Both the position numbers and the translations under genes were made by a program. Below are positions 1 to 6,786 of a stretch of DNA of 12,418 nt, in pieces (the stretch's first letter is position 1; each line of letters opens with the position of its first letter). Under the pieces are notes generated by a model, which searched no databases, was not told where the DNA came from, and was given only the letters and a program-made list of their open reading frames with translations. This stretch comes from a bacterium (GTDB lineage Bacteria > Planctomycetota > J058 > JAJDCP01): contig JAUIEM010000302.1 in assembly GCA_030428695.1 (NCBI GenBank), positions 1-12,418 of the forward strand, written 5' to 3'.

Positions 1-1580
1 GTGAAGCCGGTGCCCAGGCGGTCGCTGAGGATCGCCAGGCTGTCCTCGCGCACCCCGCCCGCCCCGAGGTGCACCGCCTTCGAGGTCAGGGAGGCGAGCC
101 CGCCGAGCCCCTCGGGGTCATCGCCGGCGCCGGCATCGAAGGCGAGGGCGAAGGCGACGCAGGGCGCGTCGGCCAGGTGCAGCGCGCGCCAACGATGCGG
201 CGGCACGCAGCCCTTCTCGGGCTCGAGGCGCAGGGGCGCCCCCTCGGTGTAGAGGCGCACCGATGACGGCCGGTCGGAGCTCTCCGGCGCCGCCACCGTC
301 ACGCGGCGCGCCCGCCCCCGGCTGATCACCTCGACGCGCTTCGCGGGATCGAGGTAGCGCACGACCGCCGCCTGGACTTTCCGGCACAGCTCCTTGTGGG
401 GAACCTGCAGGAGCGCGAGGTCGGCGTCGACCCCTTCCACCCCGCGCGGGTCGCTGACCTCGGCCTTGGCGAGGAACTGGGCGCGCTCGGACACCGACTG
501 GAAGACCGCCGCGCGTCCGAGGTTCCACCGCGCCACGGCCCACGCGACCTCCTCGGGCAGCACCCCGCGGGTCGTCACCCGCTCGACCTCCCGGCACAGG
601 GTGTGGGCGAGCACCTCGCAGCCGACCTCGGGCGGCGCGACCGCCGACAGCAGGAAGTCGCTCGCCAACCGGTGGCGCCCCGTGCGCGCGGTGCCGGCCA
701 GAGCGAGCCGGCGCTCGCGCACGACCCGCCGGGCCAGCCGCGAGGCGCGTCCGGTGCCGAGGATAGCGGCGAAGACATCGAGGTAGACCCGGTCGGGGTC
801 GTCCTTCGGCGGGCCCTGCCAGGCCAGGGTGACCGTCCCGTACGGCGCCCGGGGCTCGAGCTCGAGCTGCTGCGGCTGCTCGAGCGGCCGCGGCGGACCC
901 GGCAGGGCCGCGGGTACGCCGCCCCGCCCGCTGCCGAACAGGCGCTCGACGCAGGCGAGCACCCGCTCGCCGTCGAAGCCGCCGCTGACCGCGATCACGA
1001 GCTGGTTGCGCAGGTAGTGGCGCAGGTAGAAGTCCTCGATCAGCTCGCGGGTAAAGCCCCGCAGGCTCTCCTCGGTGCCGATCAGCGGGAAGCCGTACGG
1101 ATGGCCGGGGAACAGGTGCTGGAAGGCGTGCTCGAGCACGACCGCGTGAGCCTGGTCGTCGACCCGGCTGCGGCGCTCCTCGAGGACGACCTGGATCTCG
1201 TTGTCGAGCTGCTCGCGGGGCAGCCGCAGGTGGAAGAAGCGGTCGGCCTCCATCGCGAGGAAGGCCTCGAGATGCACCGGCGGAAACGAGGCGTAGAAGC
1301 AGGTCGCGTCCTTGCCGGTCGCCGCGTTCTTCACCCCGCCCCAGGACGCGAGCCGCGCCGCCATGTGCCCGCCCGGAAAGCGCGCGCTGCCGAGGTCGTA
1401 GGCGTGCTCGAGGAAGTGGCTCAGGCCCTGGGTGCGCCGGTCTTCGAGCACGCCCCCGACCGGCAGGCACAGCGCGACCCCGAGCACGTCGGGGTTCGGA
1501 CCGCGGTCGAGCAGGACCGTCGGACCGTCCGCGAGCTTCTGGCGTACCAGCTGGGAGGTCAGCGCGAAGGCCTGGCTCAA
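1..1580 (-). CDS. Two-module M16 (pitrilysin/insulinase family) zinc peptidase, 3' end cut by window edge
   Basis: The visible 526 residues give one complete M16 module and the start of a second. The inverted zinc motif HxxEH is intact as SHFLEH (H55, E58, H59). It is followed by a family-typical GGVKNAATGKDAT segment (about 81-93) and the downstream acidic stretch VVLEERRSR, where E134 or E135 would be the third zinc ligand. Residues about 430-526 resemble a second M16 unit that lacks HxxEH, as in double-module enzymes of about 900 residues, so roughly 400 residues probably lie outside the window. Members cleave peptides inside a clamshell formed by active and inactive halves. No signal peptide is evident, so a cytoplasmic site is likely. 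The start is taken as TTG because GGAGG lies 7 nt upstream and the family fold begins immediately after; no better ATG precedes the zinc motif. It is divergent from the NTPase gene at 1770. Family assignment is firm; the substrate is unknown. Confidence 0.9.
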   Translation of the reverse strand, partial: MSQAFALTSQLVRQKLADGPTVLLDRGPNPDVLGVALCLPVGGVLEDRRTQGLSHFLEHAYDLGSARFPGGHMAARLASWGGVKNAATGKDATCFYASFPPVHLEAFLAMEADRFFHLRLPREQLDNEIQVVLEERRSRVDDQAHAVVLEHAFQHLFPGHPYGFPLIGTEESLRGFTRELIEDFYLRHYLRNQLVIAVSGGFDGERVLACVERLFGSGRGGVPAALPGPPRPLEQPQQLELEPRAPYGTVTLAWQGPPKDDPDRVYLDVFAAILGTGRASRLARRVVRERRLALAGTARTGRHRLASDFLLSAVAPPEVGCEVLAHTLCREVERVTTRGVLPEEVAWAVARWNLGRAAVFQSVSERAQFLAKAEVSDPRGVEGVDADLALLQVPHKELCRKVQAAVVRYLDPAKRVEVISRGRARRVTVAAPESSDRPSSVRLYTEGAPLRLEPEKGCVPPHRWRALHLADAPCVAFALAFDAGAGDDPEGLGGLASLTSKAVHLGAGGVREDSLAILSDRLGTGF

Positions 1581-1587
1581 GTCGGAG

Positions 1588-1592
1588 CCTCC
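1588..1592 (-). promoter_or_regulatory. Shine-Dalgarno GGAGG that sets a TTG start for the M16 peptidase
   Basis: On the minus strand GGAGG stands 7 nt before TTG (1580-1578). No ATG or GTG lies at suitable spacing, so this site decides the unusual start. Confidence 0.7.
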
Positions 1593-1609
1593 GGGCAGGG
1601 GTCGCGCCC

Positions 1610-1615
1610 AGTGTA
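1610..1615 (-). promoter_or_regulatory. Possible -10 element (TACACT) for the M16 peptidase gene
   Basis: TACACT on the minus strand matches the sigma-70 -10 consensus at four of six positions and ends 29 nt before the TTG start, a normal distance. I see no convincing -35 hexamer 16-19 bp upstream, so the call is weak. Confidence 0.25.
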
Positions 1616-1711
1616 ACGGTTCGCCCCGACGGTCTGGACCCTTAACCTGGAATCCTGCCCCGAAACTCCCCGCGCGAGCTCAGAGCCTGTCAGGGCCGGC
1701 CTCCAGAAGCA

Positions 1712-1741
1712 CTGGCGGTTTCTTCCCGCAGATCCTACCAT
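1712..1741 (+). promoter_or_regulatory. Possible promoter of the P-loop NTPase gene (CTGGCG-N18-TACCAT)
   Basis: CTGGCG (1712-1717) and TACCAT (1736-1741) are 18 bp apart. The -10-like box ends 28 nt before the ATG at 1770. The hexamers are weak against sigma-70 consensus (3/6 and 4/6). The layout resembles candidate promoters at 4733-4762 and 8460-8489, including a CTTCCC run in the spacer shared with the former. Confidence 0.3.
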
Positions 1742-1757
1742 GGACCCTCGACGCAAC

Positions 1758-1762
1758 GGAGG
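1758..1762 (+). promoter_or_regulatory. Shine-Dalgarno GGAGG for the NTPase, favouring ATG at 1770
   Basis: GGAGG lies 7 nt before the ATG at 1770. An in-frame ATG at 1740 would add ten residues (DPRRNGGR-like, basic, ahead of the beta-1 strand) but has no such site, so the shorter protein is preferred. Confidence 0.75.
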
Positions 1763-1769
1763 ACGGCGC

Positions 1770-2330
1770 ATGCGGATAGGTATTTCGGGAGCGGCCGGCA
1801 CCGGCAAGACCACCCTGGCGAAGGCCATCGCCGAGCACTTCGACCTGCCGCTGATCGGCGATCCGACCAAGCGCGCGCTGATGGAGTTCGGACGCACGGG
1901 CTGGAAGGGCATCGGCGACGGCATCGAGCGGCGCCGCATCCGGCTGCGCACGTTCCAGATCAAGATCGGTGAGGAGACCGACGCGAGCGCCTTCGTCTCC
2001 GACAAGACCGTCATCGACTTCCTGTGCTACTGGATGCTCAACCAGGCGCCGAACGAGTCCGAGCAGCAGAACGCCGAGGTGGTCGAGATGGTCCGCAAGC
2101 ACCTCAGCACCTACGACTACGTCTTCGTCCTGCCCTGGCGCGAAGAGATCGCGCCCGCCGAGGGGCGCAACTGCAACCCCTGGCACCAGCTGCGCATCCA
2201 GGCGTGCGTGGAGGGCCTGTACAAGGTGTTCGGCTGCGGGAACTTCCGCGCGAACTACACCTTCGGTGAGGATCTCGACAAGTTCCTCGACCGCACCCTG
2301 CTGCCGCCGAGCTGGCAGCGGATGAAGTAG
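1770..2330 (+). CDS. Small P-loop NTPase, AAA_28/NadR-kinase-like, function unknown
   Basis: This 186-residue soluble protein opens with a beta strand and a Walker A loop, GAAGTGKT (residues 7-14), almost at its N-terminus, as in nucleoside/NMN-kinase-like P-loop proteins (NadR C-terminal domain, Ttd14, AAA_28). The segment FVSDKTVIDFLCYW (about 75-88) resembles the family's acidic stretch following strand 3. DYVFVLPW (116-123) is a likely core strand followed by a lid-like region. No regulatory or DNA-binding domain is attached. It presumably binds ATP or GTP and may phosphorylate a small substrate, but no substrate can be named. The gene is divergent from the M16 peptidase and convergent with the 145-residue gene, whose stop lies 14 bp beyond its own. 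No terminator hairpin is visible in that gap. P-loop NTPase status is firm; the subfamily is moderately supported. Confidence 0.85.
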   Translation: MRIGISGAAGTGKTTLAKAIAEHFDLPLIGDPTKRALMEFGRTGWKGIGDGIERRRIRLRTFQIKIGEETDASAFVSDKTVIDFLCYWMLNQAPNESEQQNAEVVEMVRKHLSTYDYVFVLPWREEIAPAEGRNCNPWHQLRIQACVEGLYKVFGCGNFRANYTFGEDLDKFLDRTLLPPSWQRMK

Positions 2331-2344
2331 GGGCCCGGAAAGCC

Positions 2345-2782
2345 TCACCCGGTCCAGGTCGCCATCACCTCCGCGACCGTGCTCGTCGCCTCGACGATCG
2401 CCGGGGGCTCGCCGGTGTCCGGCACCAGCAGCAGCGGACCGACCCGCCCCGCGAGGGCGATGGTGATCGCCGCCATCAGCTGCGGCCAGCCGCTCGAGAA
2501 CTCGAAGGAGCAGGGCTCTCCCGCCTCGGTCGCCCGCAGGGTACGGACCACCACCCAGCTCTCCGTCTCCGGCGACACGCGGTGGCGCACGTCGATCTCC
2601 CAGGGCCTGCCGACCTTGAAGGGACCGAAGTCGACGGCGTGGTCCGTCAACCTGCCGAGCGCCGCCCGCATGTCCGCGCAGCTCGGCGCCCGCGACTCCG
2701 CTTCCGGAGCGGCGATGCCGAGACTGGCGAGGTAGCCGACGGCCTGCTCGTCCAGGGCGTGCAGCTCGTAGCTCGCTCCCAT
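2345..2782 (-). CDS. Conserved-looking hypothetical protein, 145 residues
   Basis: I do not recognise this family. The frame has an ATG with GGAGG 8 nt upstream (2791-2795) and ends in TGA, so it is very likely a real gene. The product is soluble and mildly acidic, with no signal peptide, membrane span or metal-site motif. It begins with an aromatic/helical segment (SYELHALDEQAVGYLASLG). A beta-rich middle follows with alternating charged and hydrophobic residues (about 50-95), then a hydrophobic stretch LMAAITIALAGRVGPLLLVPD (about 101-121, split by R and P and unlikely to span a membrane). It starts 43 bp after the kinase stop on the same strand, so it is probably co-transcribed with the kinase and could be an accessory or an unrelated passenger. 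Confidence 0.75.
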   Translation of the reverse strand: MGASYELHALDEQAVGYLASLGIAAPEAESRAPSCADMRAALGRLTDHAVDFGPFKVGRPWEIDVRHRVSPETESWVVVRTLRATEAGEPCSFEFSSGWPQLMAAITIALAGRVGPLLLVPDTGEPPAIVEATSTVAEVMATWTG

Positions 2783-2825
2783 CCTTCGCTCCTCCCTACG
2801 CGGCCACGCCGCGCGCGCGCAGCGG

Positions 2826-4691
2826 TCAGGCCTGGACCAGGCGCAGCGCGGCCCGGGTCGTCCAGCACTGCATCCAGGCCTTCTTCAGCGCGGTCATACC
2901 GATGAAGCTGCCGGCCGCCAGGGCGTACCAGGCGTAGGCGGGCCAGGCCACGGCGGCGAGCGCCCCGACCAGGAAGGAGCCGGCGGCGACCGCGAAGCGC
3001 GGGTCGAAGGCGAGCGCCATCATCGCGCCGGTCAGGGAGTACAACAACATCTCGAGGGCGACCGCGGTCTCGACCGCCAGACCGAGGGGGTACATCACCG
3101 CGCGGTGCACGACGATCGCGACGCCGATCAGGATCACCGAGCTGGCGATGCGTCCGTTGATCGTGCGCTGCAGCAGGCTCTTGCGGAAGATCCACACACA
3201 CGCGAGCACCGCGAGCAGGTCGAGCGGGCCGGACAGCGCGTACAGGGCGGGGGTGATCGGGAAGGGCGCGGTCGCCGCCAGCAGGGCGAAGCCGCCGAGC
3301 AGGATCGCGATGGTCTGCGCGAACCAGGCCCGCTCCTTCTGTCCGACCGCGGGGTCGGTCTGCTGCCGCAGGGCGTCGAGCTCGGCCCGCTCGGCGGCAC
3401 GCTCCTCCGCCTGCCGGGCGCGCTCGGCGGAGACCCGACCGGCGAGCTCGGCGTTCTTCTCCGGCAGCTCGGGCAGGAGCATACCGGCCGACTGGGTGTT
3501 GCCGCGGCCGAGCTCGTACTCGATCAGCCACTCGAGGGCGCGCTGCAGGTGGTCCTTGGCGGCGCGGTTCTCCGGCCAGATGCGCAGGGCCTGCTTGAAG
3601 CCGAAGCGGCAGGCGCAGAAGCGGTCGTAGAGCGCGAGCTTCAGCTCCTCATCGTCGGGGTCGATGCCGTCGAACTCCGCGTTCAGCGCCTCGAGGTCCC
3701 GGCTCGCGGCGTCGGAGATCACCAGGCTCTCGCGGTGGCGGAGGAAGGCGCGCAGGGCGTCCTGGAACGAGGCGACGTCCGGAAAGCGGTCGGCGGGGTC
3801 GTGGGCGAGGGCGCGCAGGCAGATCTGCCGGAGCTCTTCGGGGAGGTCGGCGTCGAGGGCGATCGCGACCCCGTCCGCCGCCTGTACGACCACCTCGACC
3901 AGGGACTTGCCCTGGCGGGGCGGATGGCCGGTCAACACCTCGTAGAGGATCGCCCCGAGCAGGAAGATGTCGGTCCAGGGCCCGATCCGATCGCCCTCCC
4001 CGAGCGCGAGCTCGGGCGGGATGTAGTTCGGTGTGCCGCAGGGCAGGCGGATGCTCGACCGGTGTCGCACCCGCGAGCCCGGCGTCGGCTCCGCGCTGCA
4101 GTCGACCGCGAGCCCCCAGTCGACGACGAGCACCTCCCCGAAGGCGCCGAGCATCACGTTGCTCGGCTTCAGGTCGTTGTGGGTGATCGACTTGCTGTGG
4201 GCGAAGGCGACGGCGTTGCAGACCTGCAGGAGGATGTCGAGGTCGCGGTCGAGCTCCGGCCCCTCCTCGGCGAGCTGCTCGCGCCAGCTGCGGCCGGTGA
4301 TCAGCTTCATCGCGAGGGCGGGCTCCCCCGCCTCATCCGCCTCGAGCGCGTAGACCGGTACGATGTTCGGATGCTCGAGGCTGCCGGTCACGACCGCCTC
4401 GGCGACGAAGTCCTCCGGGGTGCAGCGCGAGCTGCCCGAGCCGCTGCCGTCGGTCTGCAGGCGCTTGAGCGCGACCTCGCGCTCGAGGCCGCGCTGGCGG
4501 GCGCGGTAGACGACGCCCATGCCGCCGCGACCGAGCTCGGACAGCGGCTCGAACTGTTCACCACCGGCGGGGACCTCGGCCGGAGGCCCGCCGAAGGCCG
4601 GCCGGTAGCTGGCCGAGAGCGGCAGACCGTCGAGCTCGGTCGCCTCCCCGAGGGTCTGGGTCCAACGTTCGAGGATGGTGCTCTGTTCCAT
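2826..4691 (-). CDS. Membrane-tailed Ser/Thr protein kinase with an HND catalytic loop
   Basis: The 621-residue protein carries a Hanks-type kinase domain at about 47-315. Visible parts are the Gly loop LGRGGMGVVY (53-62), VALK lysine K76, helix-C glutamate E98, catalytic loop HNDLKPSN (171-178; D173, K175, N178), magnesium motif DWG (191-193), PPE in place of APE (225-227) and D241. All residues needed for phosphotransfer are present, but the HRD arginine is Asn, making it a non-RD kinase. Residues about 330-420 form a helical, TPR-like region (FGFKQALRIWPEN...), then a short Ala/Glu/Arg coiled coil (about 420-445). Roughly six hydrophobic segments follow between 458 and 602. The kinase and helical part are probably cytoplasmic. 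The ATG has GGAG 7 nt upstream. A promoter match lies 41 nt before the start. Targets are unknown. Confidence 0.93.
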   Translation of the reverse strand: MEQSTILERWTQTLGEATELDGLPLSASYRPAFGGPPAEVPAGGEQFEPLSELGRGGMGVVYRARQRGLEREVALKRLQTDGSGSGSSRCTPEDFVAEAVVTGSLEHPNIVPVYALEADEAGEPALAMKLITGRSWREQLAEEGPELDRDLDILLQVCNAVAFAHSKSITHNDLKPSNVMLGAFGEVLVVDWGLAVDCSAEPTPGSRVRHRSSIRLPCGTPNYIPPELALGEGDRIGPWTDIFLLGAILYEVLTGHPPRQGKSLVEVVVQAADGVAIALDADLPEELRQICLRALAHDPADRFPDVASFQDALRAFLRHRESLVISDAASRDLEALNAEFDGIDPDDEELKLALYDRFCACRFGFKQALRIWPENRAAKDHLQRALEWLIEYELGRGNTQSAGMLLPELPEKNAELAGRVSAERARQAEERAAERAELDALRQQTDPAVGQKERAWFAQTIAILLGGFALLAATAPFPITPALYALSGPLDLLAVLACVWIFRKSLLQRTINGRIASSVILIGVAIVVHRAVMYPLGLAVETAVALEMLLYSLTGAMMALAFDPRFAVAAGSFLVGALAAVAWPAYAWYALAAGSFIGMTALKKAWMQCWTTRAALRLVQA

Positions 4692-4732
4692 GGGCTGGCT
4701 CCGGCGAGCGCCTTGCCGGCGCGCCTGGAGGC

Positions 4733-4762
4733 ATCATAGCGCAAGTGGGAAGCGTCGGCCAA
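4733..4762 (-). promoter_or_regulatory. Predicted promoter of the kinase gene (TTGGCC-N18-TATGAT)
   Basis: On the minus strand TTGGCC (4762-4757) and TATGAT (4738-4733) are separated by 18 bp. The -10 box is five of six to TATAAT and the -35 box four of six to TTGACA, the best sigma-70-like match in the window. The -10 ends 41 nt before the kinase ATG. The site lies in the 87-bp gap after the actin-like gene, implying the kinase can be expressed independently of it. Confidence 0.45.
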
Positions 4763-4778
4763 CGCGCCGCGTCAAGCC

Positions 4779-5771
4779 CTACAGGAAGTCGAGCCCGTTC
4801 CACAGCCCTTCGAGGAGCAGCTCCTCGCCGTGGAGCGTCACGTCGCCGACGAAGGAGAAGCCGCCCTGGCGCAGCTCGTCGATCAGGTCCTGGGCGGAGA
4901 AGTCGACCGCCTCCCCGACCATCACCGCCCAGCGCGGGCGCTTCCCCCGGCGCACCAGCTCGGCGGTCAGGACGTTGCCCGCCTCGCGCACCAGGTCGGC
5001 GTTGAGCTCGCGGCGCACATCCTCGAGGTCGTCGCGCAGGTCGTAGCGGAAGCCCCCGACCGAGATGTCGCGCATGCGGCCGGTGATCACCAGCCGCGAC
5101 AGCTCCCACAGCGGGATCTGCCCGCCCTGGTCGCGCACCCGGAAGTCGAGGCGCCGCACCGCGTAGCGGTAGCCGAAGTCGACGACCCGCAGCAGCGCGC
5201 AGCCCTCTTCGGCGTCGAGCAGATAGAAGCCGGTGAAGTCGTAGCCGAGATGCACGCCGAGCCCGGAGCCGCGGGCGGTGTCGCCGAGCCCGTCGAGCAG
5301 CACGAGGGGCGGGGGCACCACCTCGATGCGCAGCTCGGACAGCCAGACCTTCTCAACCTTGCCGAGCGCCGCGCCGAGCTCGACGTCGCGTCCCGCCAGC
5401 CCCTCGCGCAGCGCCGCCTCGCGGGCCGGCGCCGGCTCGGGGTTGCCGAGCAGGGCGACCAGCACCCGCTCGCCGTCGCGCGCCCCGGCGAAGCGCAGCG
5501 CCGCGCGCAGCAGGACGCGCTCGATGCCGGTGTCGGAGGCCTTGGAGACGTGCTGCGGGGTGTCCGCCCCGACCTGGTACTTGCGGCCGCCGTCCGTGAC
5601 CGTGCAGCGCGACTCCCCTCCGGCCGAAGCGCCCCACAGCGCCCCGAGGTCGTCCTGGGGGATCGCGAGGCTCGGGAAAGAACCCTTGCCGCGGCCCTGC
5701 GGCCCGGCGCACTGCCAGGTGGTGTGGAGTCGGCCGATGCAGACGGCCAGCCGGCGATCGTAGGCACCCAC
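4779..5771 (-). CDS. Divergent ParM/actin-like protein with degraded nucleotide-site motifs
   Basis: The 330-residue soluble protein follows the order of ParM/Alp actin-like proteins. There is a short N-terminal strand-Gly segment (AVCIGRLHTTW, 9-19), FPSLAIP (32-38), then YQVGAD (65-70) matching the family's Y.VG..A. A helix plus ERVLVALLGNPEPAP (101-115) sits where these proteins have a lvvGLPv segment, and IEVVPPPLVLLDG (149-161) follows. A second strand-Gly loop GVHLGYDFTGFYLL (172-185) and a late WAVMVGEAVDF (281-291) complete the layout. Relative to active relatives, the Asp of phosphate loop 1 appears as C11, the following Lys as W19, the Asp of loop 2 as H174, and the GGG adenosine loop as VGEA. 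Nucleotide hydrolysis is therefore doubtful. Because a GspC/PilP-like gene precedes it by 3 bp, a PilM- or GspL-like role at the inner membrane is an alternative. The start is GTG, the only usable one. The fold call is tentative. Confidence 0.5.
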   Translation of the reverse strand: MGAYDRRLAVCIGRLHTTWQCAGPQGRGKGSFPSLAIPQDDLGALWGASAGGESRCTVTDGGRKYQVGADTPQHVSKASDTGIERVLLRAALRFAGARDGERVLVALLGNPEPAPAREAALREGLAGRDVELGAALGKVEKVWLSELRIEVVPPPLVLLDGLGDTARGSGLGVHLGYDFTGFYLLDAEEGCALLRVVDFGYRYAVRRLDFRVRDQGGQIPLWELSRLVITGRMRDISVGGFRYDLRDDLEDVRRELNADLVREAGNVLTAELVRRGKRPRWAVMVGEAVDFSAQDLIDELRQGGFSFVGDVTLHGEELLLEGLWNGLDFL

Positions 5772-5774
5772 GCC

Positions 5775-6698
5775 TCAGGGAGTGCCCGGGTCGTCGATGC
5801 CCGGGTCATCGATGCCCGGGTCGTCGGGCTGCTCCTCGGGCAGCGGAGCGGGGGCGCCGGGTTCCCGCGGTGGCTGCGGGGCGGGCGGACCGGGCGGGGG
5901 CGGTGGCTGCGAGCCGGCGGAGGACGCGCGCCGCAGCGGGATCTCGGCGTCGCCGTGGCGCAGGGTGACCTGGTCGAGCGCGATGGCGGCGATCTCGAAG
6001 GAGCGCTCGCCGTCGCCCTCGGGCAGGGTCAGCTCGTCTCCTTCTTCGTACAGGCGCGCCCGCCAGCGCCCCCCGATGTCACGGTAGATCAGCGCGGTCG
6101 ACGGCAGCTCGTCGGTGCCGATCACGACCGAGCCGAGCTGGGCGGCGACCAGGGCCCGCGCCAGCGCAGGATCGGCGCCCGGCACCTGCGCGGTCACCGC
6201 GCCGCTGTCGCCCGGCGTCCCGGCCATGCCCGCGCTGTCCGGGCCGGTCTCGGGATGGAAGGTGACCTCGGGCGGTGGGGGCGGGGGCGTGTAGAAGAGG
6301 TCGGACTCCCAGGGACCGAAGCGCTCGTTGCGGTTGCGCTGCTCGAGGCTGAGGTTCTCCGGCTGCAGGCTGTCGACGTCGAAGTTGTCGATGCCCGGCA
6401 TGCGCAGGCTGGCGAGCCTCGCGCCCGGATCATCCTGCACCTGGGCAGGGCCCTTCTTCCGGTTCGACAGGACGTACACCATCAACAACAAGGAGAGGAC
6501 CAGGACGACGCCCATCACCGCGAGCCGCTTCTGCTCCTCGCTGAGACCGGCGGCGCGCTTCTTCTTCGCCTGGGCCGCCTTGCGCATCGCCGCGGTGTGC
6601 CGCCGGGCGCGGGTGGTACGCGTCGTGCGTGCCGTCCCCTCGATGCGCTGGCTCGGGATCAGCTTGCCGGAGTGGCCGGGCTGCAGTGGGTCGCTCAT
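5775..6698 (-). CDS. Single-pass inner-membrane protein with GspC/PilP-like HR domain
   Basis: Of 307 residues, the first 58 are basic and cytoplasmic (RTTRTTRARR, then a Lys/Arg-rich AKKKR). One membrane span follows at about 59-77 (LAVMGVVLVLSLLLMVYVL), which predicts the remainder is periplasmic. After an extended linker with NERFGPWESDLFYT and six prolines (138-143), residues about 188-257 read like the homology region of type II secretion GspC or pilus PilP: LGSVVIG, an ALIY strand, LYEEGDELTL, IAAIALDQVTLRHGDAEIPL. The tail is Pro-rich and ends in repeated DDPGI units. In such proteins the HR domain docks on the secretin or on inner-membrane partners. No other secretion or pilus gene is visible here, so membership of a canonical machine is unproven. 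The ATG has AGGAA 6 nt upstream. It lies 88 bp from the metallopeptidase stop and 3 bp from the actin-like start. Confidence 0.65.
   Translation of the reverse strand: MSDPLQPGHSGKLIPSQRIEGTARTTRTTRARRHTAAMRKAAQAKKKRAAGLSEEQKRLAVMGVVLVLSLLLMVYVLSNRKKGPAQVQDDPGARLASLRMPGIDNFDVDSLQPENLSLEQRNRNERFGPWESDLFYTPPPPPPEVTFHPETGPDSAGMAGTPGDSGAVTAQVPGADPALARALVAAQLGSVVIGTDELPSTALIYRDIGGRWRARLYEEGDELTLPEGDGERSFEIAAIALDQVTLRHGDAEIPLRRASSAGSQPPPPPGPPAPQPPREPGAPAPLPEEQPDDPGIDDPGIDDPGTP
5781..5825 (-). repeat. Three tandem 15-bp repeats encoding DPGID/DDPG units
   Basis: Three 15-bp units (5781-5795, 5796-5810, 5811-5825) each contain TGCCCGGGTC and differ at one to two positions. They encode the extreme C-terminal DDPGIDDPGIDDPGTP of the HR-domain protein. 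The multiple-of-three unit keeps the frame if copy number changes. Confidence 0.85.
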
Positions 6699-6786
6699 CG
6701 GATGTTCCTGCGCGGGCGCATGACCTTGACGTACGCTCCAGGGTAACCGAAAGCGGCGCCGGCATCCACGCGTCGCGAGGGCTCCT

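Noticed and set aside
118..1470. A 450-codon minus-strand frame within the M16 gene
   Set aside because: It is out of frame with the clear HxxEH-containing M16 reading and consists of Arg/Pro/Ala-rich sequence.
1740..1769. Ten-residue N-terminal extension of the P-loop NTPase from ATG 1740
   Set aside because: No ribosome site precedes it, it overlaps the candidate -10 box, and the shorter start has a strong GGAGG at ideal spacing.
2331..2344. Intrinsic terminator in the convergent gap between the NTPase and hypothetical gene
   Set aside because: Only 14 bp, with GGGGCCC but no adequate stem followed by a U-run on either strand.
3105..4739. A 544-codon open frame on the plus strand antisense to the kinase
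   Set aside because: Low-complexity translation rich in Arg, Gly, Ala and Glu with no motifs; it mirrors the kinase gene, whose motifs are unambiguous. Long antisense frames are expected at this GC content.
4733..4762. The TGGC elements as sigma-54 -24 boxes
   Set aside because: No GC-containing -12 element (TTGC) occurs at the required spacing after any of the TGGC sites.
5769..5777. HR-domain and actin-like genes as one fusion broken by a point mutation
   Set aside because: The HR domain is predicted to be periplasmic, so a directly fused actin fold would be on the wrong side of the membrane; two coupled genes fit better.
4830..6746. A 638-codon open frame on the plus strand across the actin-like and HR-domain genes
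   Set aside because: It has no recognisable domain, crosses two real genes and their junction, and its composition is typical of antisense GC-rich shadow frames.
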